A stretch of DNA of 64,000 nt. Source: Pyxicephalus adspersus (Eukaryota; Chordata; Amphibia; Anura; Pyxicephalidae). The notes beneath the pieces were generated by a model. The model did not search any database, was not told the origin of the DNA, and was given only the letters and a program-made list of their open reading frames with translations. Positions 47,786 to 61,140 of this stretch are shown here, piece by piece. The position numbers and the translations under genes were made by a program. Location: the NCBI RefSeq assembly GCF_032062135.1, contig NC_092859.1:85952433-86016432 (forward strand), in the 5' to 3' direction. Within the stretch, counting starts at the first letter, position 1; each line of letters begins with the position of its first letter.

Positions 47786-49011
47786 CACTGTTGCTAAAAT
47801 AAAACTATATAGGATGTGCAAACAAAATGCAACAAAACCTGATGCACTGCAACTGCAAGTACCTGCAAGTAAACCGTGGTCAATGTTATCTAATGCAAAC
47901 TGAAAGGATATGTTTCATATACCGGTACTTTAAAATGCTTTATATACACATCAGAAGGAAAACTCAGATACAGTACCCATGTATGCTTAATCTATGATGT
48001 TTAATGTTCAAACTGTATTATTTACACACAATTTGAATTGACCTTATGTCCAACCACTGTGTTGAAAAAAAAGTCATCCTAAATATTACAAACTATGGAC
48101 AGTAATAGGAAGTTACAAAATGCAAGCTGTAGGCAGTGAGTGAATTGAAATGTAAGAAGTAGAAACAAAGATTCACGGAATGTAACATCAAAAGAAGGAT
48201 AGTCTATTTTAGTGATGAACATAATGACTTTTCCTTCACTTGTTGATTGTGTTTTATGTTTATAGTAATTGAGAAGAAATAGTTTTTGAAAATACTAAAA
48301 CTGTGTGAAGAATACAAAATAGCTGTAGAGGTAAATGACATGAATACTTCTGCTTTGTCATTTCCTTTCTCAGAAGACGGATCTGAGTCAGCTTGTGCAT
48401 TTAATGGATAGATAATATACTGCTTCCTGACACTTTCAGTTCCCTTAAATTAGAACTTGCACACACAGCATTTAACCAGCTTGCTGCTGCAATAGAATCA
48501 AAAAACAAGATTTTATATAAACCCATGATATAACAGTAATCTGCCATAATGAATAAACTGCGACCTACAAGCAGTTTGTTGTTTTTACCTTAGTAATTGG
48601 CAGCTCTTGCATGGTTTACTATACAGGGAAATGTTCAGTCTTCCTGCAAAGTTGACAAAAGTGGGATGTTTTTTATCAGCACAGATACAGACAAGCCAAA
48701 TGTTTCTAGGCATATTGCAGACACTGAATCTGCAAGTAGATCGTTTGCACACACAGCTGCATCCTGTTCCATACTAACCAAACACACTGAGAGAAAGGAA
48801 TGTAAATTTAGAGGAAAAGTGTTATTATGCACCAGTAATATACCGATATGCACAGAACATCTGTTTCTGAAAATGACTCCTACTACATATTTGTTTATTG
48901 CTATATGTAAAGGACTAAATATCTTTTTTGTGTATGTTTCTGTTAATCCTAGCAATGGAGGGGCATGGCCTGAACATGGCACCGAACGTATTTGTTTAAA
49001 CTGAGCTCCGT

Positions 49012-49480
49012 GTGCCTTCTCAGTCTTCCACCCCGGCTACAACCATAATACTCACCTCACAGGCTGGCAGACGATGGTCCGATGACAGGGTAAAGGTGGC
49101 CTCGCTAAGACTCCCAATCCGGTCCTTCCTGGCAGCCGATCCTGACTCACCGGCGGGAGGCTGCAACACGTGCTCTCCCCATGCAGCATCCCAGAGCCGG
49201 CATGGCACCATGATGCACAGCCCTGGAGACATCCATCCTGACTCCCCTGCCTCAATGCAATATGAGGTACCAGATTTCTCCTATCCTGGGTCTCTGGCAA
49301 ACTATGTCCGTGCACTTCCTTCCAAGGAGGATCTCTCCTCCATGTTTGCTTATATGAATCCCATACTTTGACCAGGGAAGCGGAGGTGGAAAACAGGCTG
49401 GACTTTCATGAAAAGGCCATAAGAGATCTTCAAGATGCACAACAAAGGTCAGCAAAAATCCATCGCAGTATATTTTACCA
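49012..49480 (+). pseudogene. L1 ORF1 remnant
   Basis: The frame 49012-49371 ends with ALPSKEDLSSMF, typical of the start of the ORF1 coiled coil in frog L1 elements. After a shift, the next frame gives REAEVENRLDFHEKAIRDLQ (about 49371-49430), a heptad-like helix. The RNA-recognition and C-terminal domains of ORF1 are missing. Confidence 0.65.
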
Positions 49481-49497
49481 GTTAAAAAAACGGGCAG

Positions 49498-49635
49498 GAG
49501 GAACTCAACCTGGATAAAACAGAACTCATCATCATCCCCCCCTCAAATTCCAAATCCCCCCCTGACATATATCTAACTGTTAACAACACTGTTATTCAGC
49601 CCTCCCCTCAGGCGCGTTGTCTTGAAGTCACCATT
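49498..49635 (+). pseudogene. CR1/L2-like reverse transcriptase fragment
   Basis: One uninterrupted frame reads EELNLDKTELIIIPP, then LTVNNTVIQPSPQARCLEVT. The N-L-D-K-T-E block followed by a C-L-G-V-x-like end is the segment after the Y-x-D-D motif in CR1/L2/Rex-type elements, not in L1. It lies between the L1 ORF1 remnant and the endonuclease. Confidence 0.65.
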
Positions 49636-49639
49636 TGAT

Positions 49640-50300
49640 TTTATTCCAATGTCTGATAGACCCACAACCTTGATCTCCTATAATGTGAAAGCACTCTACT
49701 CTGCTACTAAAAGGCATCAAGTTCTGTGTGAACACTCCCTTGGTGGGGACAATAATTTTTTGCAAGAGACGCATCCCCCCTTTCATTCCCATGTACGCCT
49801 GTCCTCCAGGCATTATTCCCAGTGGTTTTATGACTTTTTGCAATCTGGGAGATTGATGGGGGGGGGGCATTGGTTTTCGAATGGGTATGCAATTTGAGTT
49901 GGCTGATTCAGTCTCTAACTTGGATGGCCGGTTTCTGTTTCTTAAAGGGAAGTAGTTTGATCAACCATATACCTTTGCTAATATTTACTGGCCTAACAAA
50001 AACCAGATACAATTCATTCTTGGTACTCTTTGTAAACTGAGAAAGTTTCAGGACAGGTTATTAGTTGTTGCAGGTGTTTTTATTGTGGTGCTGAAGCCCA
50101 TGTTGGATACTTCCTCTGGCAAATCCCATTCAGGCAGATTCATAATCTAAAGAAATTACTACATAGCATGCAATTGAAGGATGCCCGGCAGATCTTACAT
50201 CTGGGTGATGAGGACTTTACATTCTATTCCCCAGTGCATGATTCTTATTCCCGCATTGACATGGCTTTTGTTAGCCTCTTGTATCATCTGTTATCATGCT
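49640..50300 (+). pseudogene. L1 ORF2 endonuclease domain, broken
   Basis: ISYNVKAL (about 49670) and FLQETH (about 49757) are the first catalytic blocks of the apurinic-type endonuclease. FANIYWPN (near 49975) and SPVHDSYSRIDMAFVS (about 50228-50275), the C-terminal active-site region, occur in other frames. Several shifts separate them. Confidence 0.8.
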
Positions 50301-51086
50301 GCTAAAAAGACTTCTATGCTCCTGGGTTCTCCTGCCCTACCCCCATTTAGATGGCAATTAAATTTATTGGACAAAGAGATTGCATCCGATATTGCCAGGG
50401 ATATACGCACCTTCTTTAATGAAAACGCTTTGGAACATACTTCCCCTACCTATGTGTGGGAAGCCCATAAGGCTACTATTAGAGGCAAACTCATTGCTTG
50501 TAAGAAGAGGAAAAATTCACGCAGACTAAAGGAATTGTTAGCCCAGATCTCTCAGCTAGAGGCAGTACACTCACAATGGAAATTGCACCTATGCAACTGA
50601 CACATCTCCGGTCCCAGTCTTGGCTCTCTCCCGGGTTGCTAAGAGATTTCATGAATGGGGTAACAAACCTGGCAAATATTTAGCGAATGCACTTAGGAAT
50701 ATGAAAGCGGCTTCATATGTGTCCAAGATCAAAAATAAATCAGGCTAGTACACCTCTCACATGAGATGGCCTTGCTTTTCAGAGATTTGTATCAGGATCT
50801 CTATCAAGTATGTGAAGGGGAATCCCCTGACCACCTGGCTGCTCAAAAGGTAAAAATAAATCTTTATTTTGATAGAGCGTAATTACGTAGATTGTCCTTG
50901 CAAAAGCTCCTTGACTTAGAACAGGGTATCACAGAGAGTGAACTAAGTAGGGACATTAAATCCTCTCCCTCCGGTAAAACTCTGGGACCTGATGGCTTCT
51001 CTTTGAAGTATTATAAGCATATCCTGAGAGAGAGCATACTCTGAGAGCTCATATCTCTGTGCTACCCAAACCCGGTAAAGACCCTA
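50300..51086 (+). pseudogene. L1 ORF2 linker region
   Basis: FRWQLNLLDKEIASDI, YVWEAHKATIRGKLIACKKR and, after shifts, SSPSGKTLGPDGFSLKYYK (about 50965-51020) match the stretch between endonuclease and palm domain in L1 ORF2. Stops and indels are present. Confidence 0.8.
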
Positions 51087-51640
51087 TTGTTTGTTCAAGT
51101 TTCCGCTCAATTTTATGTGAAGGTCCTTGCCATGAAATTACAGAATATCGTACCTTCTTGGGTCCACCCAGACCAATCGGGATTTATCCCAGGCCGGGAG
51201 ACCAGAGATAACACTACACGGGTCCTCTCTTTGATACACCATATTCACAAAGTAAAACCCACCCTTCTCCTATCTACTGATGCTGAAAAGGCGTTTGACT
51301 GGGTGGACTGGCTGTACTTATCTATAACTTTAGGTCATTTGGGCCCTGGTCCCAAAATGCTCAATTGGATTATGTCCCTCTCTTCATGTTCCACCACTCA
51401 ATGGCACACTGTCAATGGCTTTTGTCAATAGCACACTGTCGGCTCCTTTTAGGCTTCATAACAGGACCAGACAGAGCTGCCCGTTGTCTCCCCTGCTTTT
51501 CGCTGTATCACTGGAACCCTTCTTGAATACAATACGTTTAAATGCTAATGTACATGGTGTTAAAATTGGTAGCAATGAAAATATTTAGCGGCCTATGCCG
51601 ATGATATATTGTTTTTCATACAGCAGCCTGGTATTTCACT
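51087..51640 (+). pseudogene. L1 ORF2 reverse transcriptase domain
   Basis: DQSGFIPGRETRDNTTR, then LLLSTDAEKAFDWVDW (motif A aspartate retained), then in another frame RTRQSCPLSPLLFA-type residues and the Y-A-D-D catalytic box at 51594-51605. Both catalytic segments can still be read but lie in different frames. Confidence 0.88.
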
Positions 51641-53080
51641 CCCCAATTTGTTGGCGGAGTTCTCGGAAATCAGCCATCTTACTAATTTTAAGATTAATTT
51701 ATCTAAATCTGAAATTCTAAATGTGAGTGTCCTGGGTCGGGTGGCGCAGAGATTGAAAGCAAGTTTTCCCTTTACATGGCACCAAAAGGCTCTGACATAT
51801 TTAGGTACTGAAATTACAGCCTCGTTGACTGGCATATATTCAGCAAACCACGTCCCTTTACTTAATGCCATCAGAAGAGATATTCAAAGATGGAAGCAGC
51901 TACGTCTTTTTTTGGATATAGAGTCATCGTGCTAACTACGAATGTATACAACTCCCTACCTTTCTGTAGGTGCCTTAACAGTATGGTTGCCTCCTTTATT
52001 TGGTACCCCTCCAAGGCTAGGATTTCTCTAAAAACACTCTTCCGTCTTGAAACTGATGGAGGTTTGGGATTGCCTGATTTCAAACAATACTATAAAGCCA
52101 CTATACTGAACAGAGTTATTCATTGGAAATATGATGGTCATTCTAAAGGCTGGGTCAAGGAGACTCTGTACGCCCTTTATCCCAGCTTGTGCCCTTAGAA
52201 GAGCGTAGACCGCAGAGGGTGTCATTTTGTAAGGGCCCTGCCTCTCCCTCTACGCTCTAGGGTAGACCTCACCCCGCTTGAAGATATGTTAAGTGGTAAT
52301 GACAGGCCGCCCCACACTGTTTCTTTGCTATATAATTTTTTTATTGCTCTTGCTGGCCCATTGTTCCCTGATTATTTAGCCAAATGGGAAACTGAATTAA
52401 ACCATGTATTGTCTGAATCCCAAAAAAGTACTATTTTAAATCTGGCACATAAGACTTCTGTGAGTGCCAAAATACAGGAAGGAAACTTTAAATTTCTTTC
52501 TAGATGGTACTACGTGCCTACACATCTTCATCGTATGTCCTCTCAAGAATGTCCCTTGCATTGGAGAGGTTGTAGCATGCTTGGAACGATGTCACATGTT
52601 TGGTGGTGTTGTACAGTAATTGAGAGTTTTACAAATGATCAAGACCATCTCGGGAGCTTCATTAGATTTTACTCCTTGGTGTGTCCTTTTTCATTGAACC
52701 GACCTCCCTCTGGGGTGATATAAAGGTTTGCTGGTGCCCTTCCTTCTTAATGCAGCGAAAGCACAGATCCCGCATTACTGGAAGGACCCCAGAGAACCTC
52801 AACTGAAGGGTTGGCTTCAATCTGTTGAGAAGCTTTGCAAAATGGATGAGGGATATCATGATTAATTTATTGATACGCCTTTGCGCTTCACTGCCATTTG
52901 GGCTCCTTGGATTTTGTTCAAAGACAGTGCCCTTTTTTTCAATACATTCACTCAGGATTAGAGTGGGTGGTTGTTTGTTTTTTCTTGGTTACCCTGGACA
53001 CTCCTGGTTGGAGGCCAGTCTCCAGTCCCTCCATTCTGTTATGCTGTCATTGTCGATATGTAATGTATGGAATATAGAAT
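51640..53080 (+). pseudogene. L1 ORF2 C-terminal region and 3' end
   Basis: Contains FKINLSKSEILNVSV just after the Y-A-D-D box, KARISLKTLFRLETDGGLGL with PDFKQYYKAT, and a cysteine/histidine patch (ECPLHWRGCSMLGTMSHVWW). These are typical of the L1 ORF2 C-terminus. Frameshifts at about 51.9, 52.2 and 52.7 kb. The exact 3' end is uncertain. Confidence 0.8.
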
Positions 53081-53176
53081 AATGTGTATTACTCCTCCTC
53101 TGTTGCATTTTCATTGTTTTCTTACTGCAAATATGTAATTTTTCATATATTTGTGAATGACATTTACTCTGATGAT

Positions 53177-53198
53177 GTTTATATATATATATATATGT
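53177..53198. repeat. (AT)n short tract
   Basis: A short TATATATA run about 100 bp past the L1 ORF2 remnant. Confidence 0.7.
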
Positions 53199-54744
53199 GT
53201 ATACTTTATTTATAATTTGCACTTGGGGGGGGGAGCTAAGCCAGGAAGTCTAGAATCAGCTATATATAAAGCATGCAGCTTTTTTTTTCAAATAATCTGA
53301 AAAATATTCTTTTGAATTGCATTTGTCCCTGGTCAGGATAGTCAGTCATTTTAAGGAAAAGGTTTAGTAGCCTCCTTTTTATAAAAGGGTGAGCTCTGGC
53401 AGTTATGTTGTCAGTATGTGTTGGAACTGTTAGGAGAAGCAGACAATTATAATAATAAGGAAAAAAATATATTTATTTTTATTTAATAGTTTTTAATTGT
53501 ATTGATACATGCCCACGCTGGCAGTGCCCTTTTTCTGCACACATTGTTTAGCAATAGTTTGCATGTTGGCGCTACAAGTAACTGGAATGGAATGCTACAA
53601 GATTTCCCACCTCCATAGACTTTATACGTGTTTGTTATAAAGTTTACAAACTCAAAGCAAAATATACAAAACTTTTTTTGGGATCCGAGCAAATTTTCTA
53701 ATGTTGTTTATGGAATTGTAGAAAAATAGACTCTTAATACCAATTTCACCTATTTCCTGTTCCCAAACTCCACACTAAATCTCCCAACATGTCAATTCTC
53801 CATCATCTCTAACCTAAACTGGTGATGTTCAAGAGATATATAGTCTAAACCATATTGAAAGTCCAAACCATATTGAACAAATGGAAGAAAACCAGATTTG
53901 GACAATGTATAGTTGTCTTTAGACATAACATTTTAATTGGAGATGTAGGCATATTCTAACTAAAGAACTTTTTGTTTCCTAATGCATTCATGCTTGGTTT
54001 GGCTGAGCTTGCAATGTGTAGTCCTATAAAGAAAGGGGAAGGGGAAAGTTGGAAACATCCCTGGTGTTGTTTGTTTTTCTAGAGAGAACAATGGTCAGTT
54101 GAAAGAATCAAACCTGTACAATGAGTTTTACCACTAAGAACAATGAGCAAGGGAATGGGCATAGAGTTTAGTGGACTTCTGTACAATCATTTCCTATTTG
54201 CCGGAATAGGTATAGATTATCCCATGTCTGTGGGTATCCTTACATTAATCCTAGGTCAACATCTAAATTCCTCAAACTCTTGAAATCACTCTATTTTTTT
54301 TATTACTTTTACCTCTGAAAATCGCATTAGGGCCTATTTTCAGGGGATGTCCTATTTTCCTCATGTACAAAAAAATCTATAGAAAGATACCTCTGTGTTA
54401 CCTGTGACCTGTCAAAATCACATATTTTTTTCTGATATGTACAAGAAGTCATGAATAAAAGACAAAAATTGTTAATGAAAAAAAACACAGCTTCATAAGC
54501 AAACAAGTGCAACATAACAGGAAAATAAGCTGACAGTTACCATATGACTCATAGAGTAACATGCAGACACAGAACAGTAACCAATTTAAATCTAAAAGCA
54601 AAATAAAAAAAAAATCAATTAATAAATATGCATTGCTGCTAATGAATGAAATACTAGCAACAAGGGGAGGGAGGGAGTCCACCAACCTCTTATTAAAGTT
54701 GTGGTGTCACACCAGAGTAGGTTAATAACCACCCTGCGATTTCT

Positions 54745-54950
54745 TGACCCCTTGCTCCAGTGCTTTTAAAATCTCCTGCTCTCTCTCTGCTCTCTTCGTC
54801 CTTTTGCTATCCCTCGGCGTACCACGTGACTGCACTCTCCGAAGAAGCAGATAGGGCTTACTTTCAGGATAGGGCTTATATTTCCCGCTTGCATGATTAG
54901 CATGCTAGGGTTTATTTTCAGGGTAGGTCTTATTTTCCGGGAAACAGGGT
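54745..54950. repeat. Dispersed element with CCCGGAAAATAAGACCTA end
   Basis: GTAGGTCTTATTTTCCGGGA followed by AACAGGGTAT is the inverse of the repeat end at 35168-35289. TTATTTTCAGG and TTACTTTCAGG recur upstream (54850-54925). A further piece is at 54326-54362 (CCTATTTTCAGGGGATGTCC). The superfamily is unknown. Confidence 0.65.
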
Positions 54951-55318
54951 ATTTCACTTTATAAACATTATTATTATAAGCTATATATTTCAATAATGTG
55001 TGATTAATGTAATTTTTTTCATAAATCCTGACTGTATATGATTTACAGTATCCATCTCCAATAAAGCATACTTTAGCTACTTTTGGAATATTAATAAAGC
55101 TCACCTAAACCTACATATAAAAAACAAGTATACTGCAAACTACTTTGCAGTATATGGGTTCATCAATACATGTTTCATTCATGTTTCTGGGGCCACTCAG
55201 GCAATTGAATGGTCTATAAAAGGTTAGTTAGTTGTCAATGAGTACAAAGGAAGCAAAAGAGAACACCAAAATGTCAATAAACAGTGCTGGGGGAAACAGA
55301 TTTGGGCCCCTTGGCCCG

Positions 55319-55540
55319 CCCTGATTTATTAAAGCTCTCCTAGGCTGGAGAGGATACACTTTCAACAGTGCACCTGGTGATCCAGCAAACCTGGAAAATA
55401 ATTTTTAAAAGGTTATTTGCTATTTGATAGCAAATTTTTTCAATCCTGGACAAGATCCTTTCCAGGTTTGCTGGATCAATCAGGTTCACTGCTGAAAGTA
55501 TATCTTCTCCAGTCTTGGTGAGCTTTATTACATTAGGACC
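55319..55540. mobile_element. Palindromic MITE (copy 9)
   Basis: CCTGATTTATTAAAGCTCTC pairs with the decayed right end AGCTTTATTACATTAGGACC; inner pair CCAGCAAACCTGGAAA with TTTCCAGGTTTGCTGG. The loop is TTTGCTATTTGATAGCAAA, itself a small hairpin. Confidence 0.85.
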
Positions 55541-58500
55541 ATTGAGAGAAAGAAGATTGTGCCTCCATGACCACTCACTTGCTGATGTCTATGGTTAGCT
55601 TTCATCCATTTAGACTTAAAAATAATATAAACATATACTGCTTGAGTATAAACATATATACTTGAGTATAAACCAAGTTTTTCCCTAAAAAATATTTTTG
55701 GTTTATACTTGGCCAATACCAGTAGATAGAACTATGTTCCAACCCCTTTCACATTTACTCCTTTTTCTTCCTGTTGGGGGTTTTTGACTGTGCCTTTTTG
55801 GCCTGGTGCAAATATTTTACCCTTTTCATCACTGTTTTTTTTGGACCTGGTGGCTTTTGTTACACAGAAATCCTGGGACCTACCAATCCCCATGGATCAG
55901 GCAATCCATGAAAATCATATAAACAACCAATTTATGTCCATCTGAGCCTTTATTACTTATCTACTGTGCAACACTGGTTATTCAGAATAACACATTTATT
56001 AATTTAAAGTTTGAATGAAAAGTGCAAAATAATACTTTCAAATAAACTAAACAAATAATTAAGTTTACACAAGCGTACATATGCACCCAAAATAAAGAGG
56101 GAAGGGAGGAGAGAGAGACTTGGATCTGAAAAAAGGACAGTCCCTCCAAATCAGGCTCACTTAGGATGTCTGAGAGAGCTCAGAGCGGTGTAACGATGTT
56201 CACCATTAGCAATAGATGTCATTTGCATATTTGCTTTGAGCAAATTAGCCTGATCTTGATTAAATCCCAGCAAAATAAAATGAAGTTGCACAAATTTGCA
56301 AACCTATGTGTCATTTTTATATCTCTTCAAAAGAAAATTAGCTACAGTATTTCTGAGCTCATAAACTGTATTACATTGTACTGGAAATAGAATATCAATT
56401 TTTCTTAGCATATGAATGATAAATATAAATTATGTTTATATAACATTATATGTGGCATGGCAGGAATAATTTAAACATTTACATAGCTGTTTTATACACT
56501 TCACAATAGAGCTAAGATCTTCAAAGACTCCACTTACAACAAGTAAAGCACTTAAGATAATAATACTCTATTGGAGAGAGAACACCTGGGCCATCTATTT
56601 AAAGCAGTTAACTATATGTTCTCTTTGTCTTCTTCTACATCTTAATAGGATTTCAATACGATGCTATTGAGAATGAATAGGCGATTTGGGATTTAATTTA
56701 TTGTGGAAATTTACACAGAAAATGTGTGTTTCAATATAATAGTTACATACAAACACAAGGAAATTTCCCTTATACACAAATGGCTGCATCACAACCAAGA
56801 ATAAAAGTAAGTTTAAAATGTTTCTTTAGAGAACAGTGACCATGCACATGGCACACCAGCAACTAAATTATATATAACCATATAAACCTAAAAAAGCAGT
56901 ACAGTATAGCAGGCATGTTTACAAGTAACATGAACGCCATGTGTGCTGTGGTCTACTACTGTAGAGCACTGAGGCTTTGCACTCATAGCATACTTTTTTA
57001 GATTTGATTTCATCATGGCCTTTTTGTCCCACACACCTTATAGCGTATATATTTATCCTGCATTTTATTAACCCAGGTTGGTTGAGCTCGGAGCTCATCA
57101 TGATATTTTTTGCAATCTTAATTGTGGTCCAACCCTATGTATATGTGAATTAATGTAAGAAAATAGTTTAAATTCAGTATAATGTAAACCACATTTTTTG
57201 TAAAATACCATTTTTTTTATGTTCTCCTAATGGCTGGGTATTGGTGATGTAATCTACTTTCTGACAATATTTGGATCCAGCATCCTTTGCTTAGCAACCT
57301 GTTAGTCTATATTCCTTATAAAATAAACTTTCTAATACATAGCATGTATGTACAAACAAATTGTGCTTTTTACATGAGCTTTGAACAGCTTTGTACTTAC
57401 AAGTTGTATATAAATAAATATCATTAAATATCTACAGTACTGCGGGAAAATGATACTCTTCTGGGGATTACTTTGTTTTGCATGGTCCCCCCATCACTTA
57501 TTGTGCAAGCTATTCTTTCGAATGACTAGAAGAGGATATATAAAATGTTATCAATTGTTTTCTTAACAGAAATAAAAACTAATTAAAAAAATAATAATAA
57601 AAAGGAATGAGATGCATCCTAAGAACACAGCGCACTTGCTTAAAACTAAATTCTTTATCTTTCAGGAACTACTGCAGTATACTAGTTAATTTGGAAATTT
57701 AGTGAATATGGACCTTGTCTGCCTGTGATGCTAGGACAAAAAAAATAAGGTGTATTAGTGTGTTCACAGAAAATATATAAGAAGGAAGACAGGCAGAGGG
57801 TTTGCACCTTATTGTATGTATCATATTTAAATTTATTTCAAAATACTTAATTACTCATTTGCTTTAGTTGTTGGATCCCACTGATGTTCATAAACTTCAT
57901 CATTTTACCAGCTACTTCCTTTCTACATGCATGCATTACAGCAATGGCTGCATGGAAAGTCTTACTATGTAAGACCTGATAGTGAAGTCAGTGGACCCTG
58001 CATGTATAATGTGTGCTGAAACGGACACTTTTCACTCCAAAGGAATGTTAAGTAATGCATAACTAAAATTTGAACAAGGATCTTCAAAACAGGATCACCA
58101 AGTATCATTTAAATGAAAGCTGCAGCTTGAAAGAATGAAAATATCTTCTGTGATTACATCAACATGTCAAAGAGTATGTGCGATTGTACCCTGTTTCAAT
58201 AAACTTCACAGATTCAACCTTTTGCATTAACTAATGCACAAAGAACATTATCTGCCGACATACTTTCTCAATGTACATACAGGCATGTTGGGTTTATGCA
58301 ATAATAATTTATGCAATAAAAAAAAGCTTTTTGTACCTTCAGCAAGAAATGTGAAACTCTTCACTGGTCAGCATCCCTTTTTTCCTTTAGGTCCTTTAAG
58401 CCATCTCTAGCCCTAGTTAGTTCTCTAGCCTTAGGTAAATAAATAATATTCTGTCATTTGGGAGGTTGGATAGTAATAAAGATGTTTGTAACTTTCTGTC

Positions 58501-59226
58501 TCAAAGTAATCCCCCCTATTAAACATGACATATAAGAAAGAAAATCATCATTATTCTTATGTGTACCTATATGCAATGTTTGCAAAAACAACAAGTGCTA
58601 TGTGAAAACTTTTGAAAAAGGGAAATAAATGAACAAGGAACAAATGTAGAACCTAACATTTAATAAGAGTAGGAGAATATATTTTTGAAAAAGTGACACA
58701 GGGTAAGCCATCAGCATAATTGCCTTACATGATCCACACATTGTTGTAATGCCGTTGATATTTCACTATTATTATCAACTGTTGCAGAGGCTACAAAATG
58801 TGTTATAAATCAACTTTAATTGAATTCAAAATCCTGAAAGATTTTTCTTTTAGATTATACTGTTAAAGAACAGCAACCAGTTCAATAGCACATTAGAACA
58901 GTAATAAGAATAGGTTAGGATGTTGGAATAAAGATTTGTTTGAGCGGATTCCCTGCTGTGCACATCTTGGACAGTTCTTTAAGGTGTTATGACTCACAAA
59001 GAATAGTGGTCGTATTTTTCTCAATATATTATGTTTTTTTCCACAGAAACAGAATATTTTTAAGTGTATGCTAGAATAAATCTGTAGTATTAGAGAGCAG
59101 CATGCTCTGCAACTTCAATGTACCTGTACTTACTAAAGGCGACCTGAATATTTAATTGTGTAACTGTTTTTAAAGGATTATTCAATTATTTTACAGTAAA
59201 GTACACTTATTCTTTATCTGTTCTTT
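55541..59226. other. Intergenic, no gene recognised
   Basis: AT-rich sequence. A 74-codon frame at 56166-56390 (plus) and a 60-codon frame at 56919-57101 (minus) have no recognisable features. Confidence 0.45.
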
Positions 59227-59355
59227 GGGCTGAATTACTAAAGCTCTCATATGGCAACAAATATCAAATGACCACCTGGTCCAGGTTTGCTGGATCACCC
59301 AGGTTCACTGCAAGTGTATCCTCTCCAGCCTTGGGGAGCTTTAATAAATCAGGTC
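59227..59355. mobile_element. Palindromic MITE, shortened (copy 10)
   Basis: A left-end remnant (GGGCTGAATTACTAAAGCTC) joins almost directly to the right arm (CCAGGTTTGCTGGATCACCC, GTGTATCCTCTCCAGCC, TAATAAATCAGG). Most of the left arm is deleted. Confidence 0.75.
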
Positions 59356-60426
59356 CATTGGCTCAACAGTAGACACAGCTTCCATTGAGAACTAAAAGAG
59401 TTGGATCTAAAGTGGACACATTACCATGCACTAGAAGTTGATGTGAGTCATTTGTATGCCTCATACATTTGTAAAATTCTATCAAAATATGCTTATATAT
59501 AATCATCAGGAAACACAAAAGTTATACTAAATTCTTAGTCCAAGGTATAATAAAGCTTCTATCACGATGATGAAATAGTTCAAACAAACTGGTAATTGCC
59601 TATGCATACACTGGTAAAATATATGTCCATAAAGTTACAGAAATTTAGTTGCTATAGTTGTTTTAACATAAATAAAATAACATAATACCTCAACTCTTGC
59701 CAGCAATTGTGTGCTGTATCAATATCTTGCATAAAACATATTGATAATACCCTGAGAGTGTTTTAATGGCAGGTCAGGAAGCAATTTAATTTCCAATGGC
59801 CCACCCATGAATTAGTCAAACTGCCCAAAGCTATATTCAAAAATATCTGCCTTGGTGACATTTGCAGCTAACTTCATACTGCTTCTGATATGTTGCTATG
59901 GTAATTGTTCATTGAAATGAGCTCTTCAAATGTGTTCTTGAAGTTTTAGATCTTACAGCTATGTCTCTTCCACTCTGTGCAGATACTCTCATACATCAGA
60001 TATACTCATCTGCTTTCATTAATATAGTTCTGTAGTTTCTTTGGATACAGAAGCAATGTATTATTTATCATGAAATCAGGCAATGCAGAGTTGAATGACA
60101 TTTAGAATAATAGTATACGGTCGAGGATTGGCTGATATGCATATAGGACAAAATTACAAATTTTTAACATAATGCACTGTGATTATTAATAGTCAAAATC
60201 ATCAAAGCATTACACACAGAAACATCCTGGTGTCTTTAAAACACGAAACCCCTACTTCTGCAACACAAGTTATCTATATACATATATGTGTTCTCTTGCA
60301 GTTTCTCTTTCTATCTACTATTTTACTCCCAACCAGCATTACTCATAGCTCTTAACTTGAATTGTACAGACAACCAATAATCCATACTATTTCAAAATTA
60401 CTAAATTTAAAATAATTTGACTCAAT

Positions 60427-60623
60427 GGACCCGATTTATTAAACTTCCCCAAGGCTGGAGAAGACACACTTTCATCAGTGAACCTGGGTGATCCAGCAAA
60501 CCTACAATGGATCCTGTCCAGAATTGAAAACATTTGCTAACAAATAGCAAATGACTTTTTTTCTGGATTACCTAGGTTCACTGATGAAAGTGTATCTATT
60601 TCAGCCTTTAATAATTCAGGCCC
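60427..60623. mobile_element. Palindromic MITE (copy 11)
   Basis: GGACCCGATTTATTAAAC, CCAAGGCTGGAGA, CACTTTCATCAGTGAACC, and the right arm GGTTCACTGATGAAAGTG with TAATAATTCAGGCCC. The right arm has a small deletion. Confidence 0.8.
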
Positions 60624-60789
60624 GTTATGTTTACTGCATGTGAAGGCTTATGTGGCTACTTTTGGCTTGCATATAGGTTCCATTCTTGTTTTATTTATTG
60701 TTTATTTCTTTTATTGTATTTCTACTTCCAATCATTTTAGTTCTAATATTTAGGTCTTTCTGAGAATAGATAATGGGCTACTATGTACT

Positions 60790-61140
60790 GATGTCCCAGG
60801 GTTAGGAAGGGCCCTCTCTGGATTTTAATAAGCTTTCCCCCATACCTCCACAGCCATTTGGGGAAAACGTTTGAGGGATGAGATTCCCATTATTGTGGGC
60901 ATGCACTGTTAAGGAAGCATGGGGCCCGATATGGTCAGGAAAGGGCAAATATTCACTGATACAGCTTTTTCTGGTCAACCAGGCTTTGAAGGGCTTGGTA
61001 TGGATGGATGGGAAGTGGGTCCAACACTTTCTTTCTTTAACCACCTACACAATGGCTGCAAGAAACACATGCTTTTATGAAGAGGGGCCTGGCACATACC
61101 AAAGTTCTCATTACAGACTATAATAACCCAGCTGATCATA
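60790..61140. repeat. Possible dispersed repeat, type unknown
   Basis: A more GC-balanced island with overlapping open frames on both strands, ending in AACCACCTACACAATGGCTG. It looks repeat-like to me, but there is no second copy in the window to prove it. Confidence 0.3.

Larger units (their letters stand above)
48953..53080 (+). mobile_element. L1-type LINE relic, nearly full length
   Basis: A non-LTR retrotransposon with a 5' region, an ORF1 remnant, and ORF2 endonuclease, reverse transcriptase and C-terminal parts in order. Many frameshifts and stops mean it cannot be active. The lineage is L1/Tx1-like as judged from the ORF2 motifs. An unrelated RT piece lies between ORF1 and ORF2. Confidence 0.88.
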
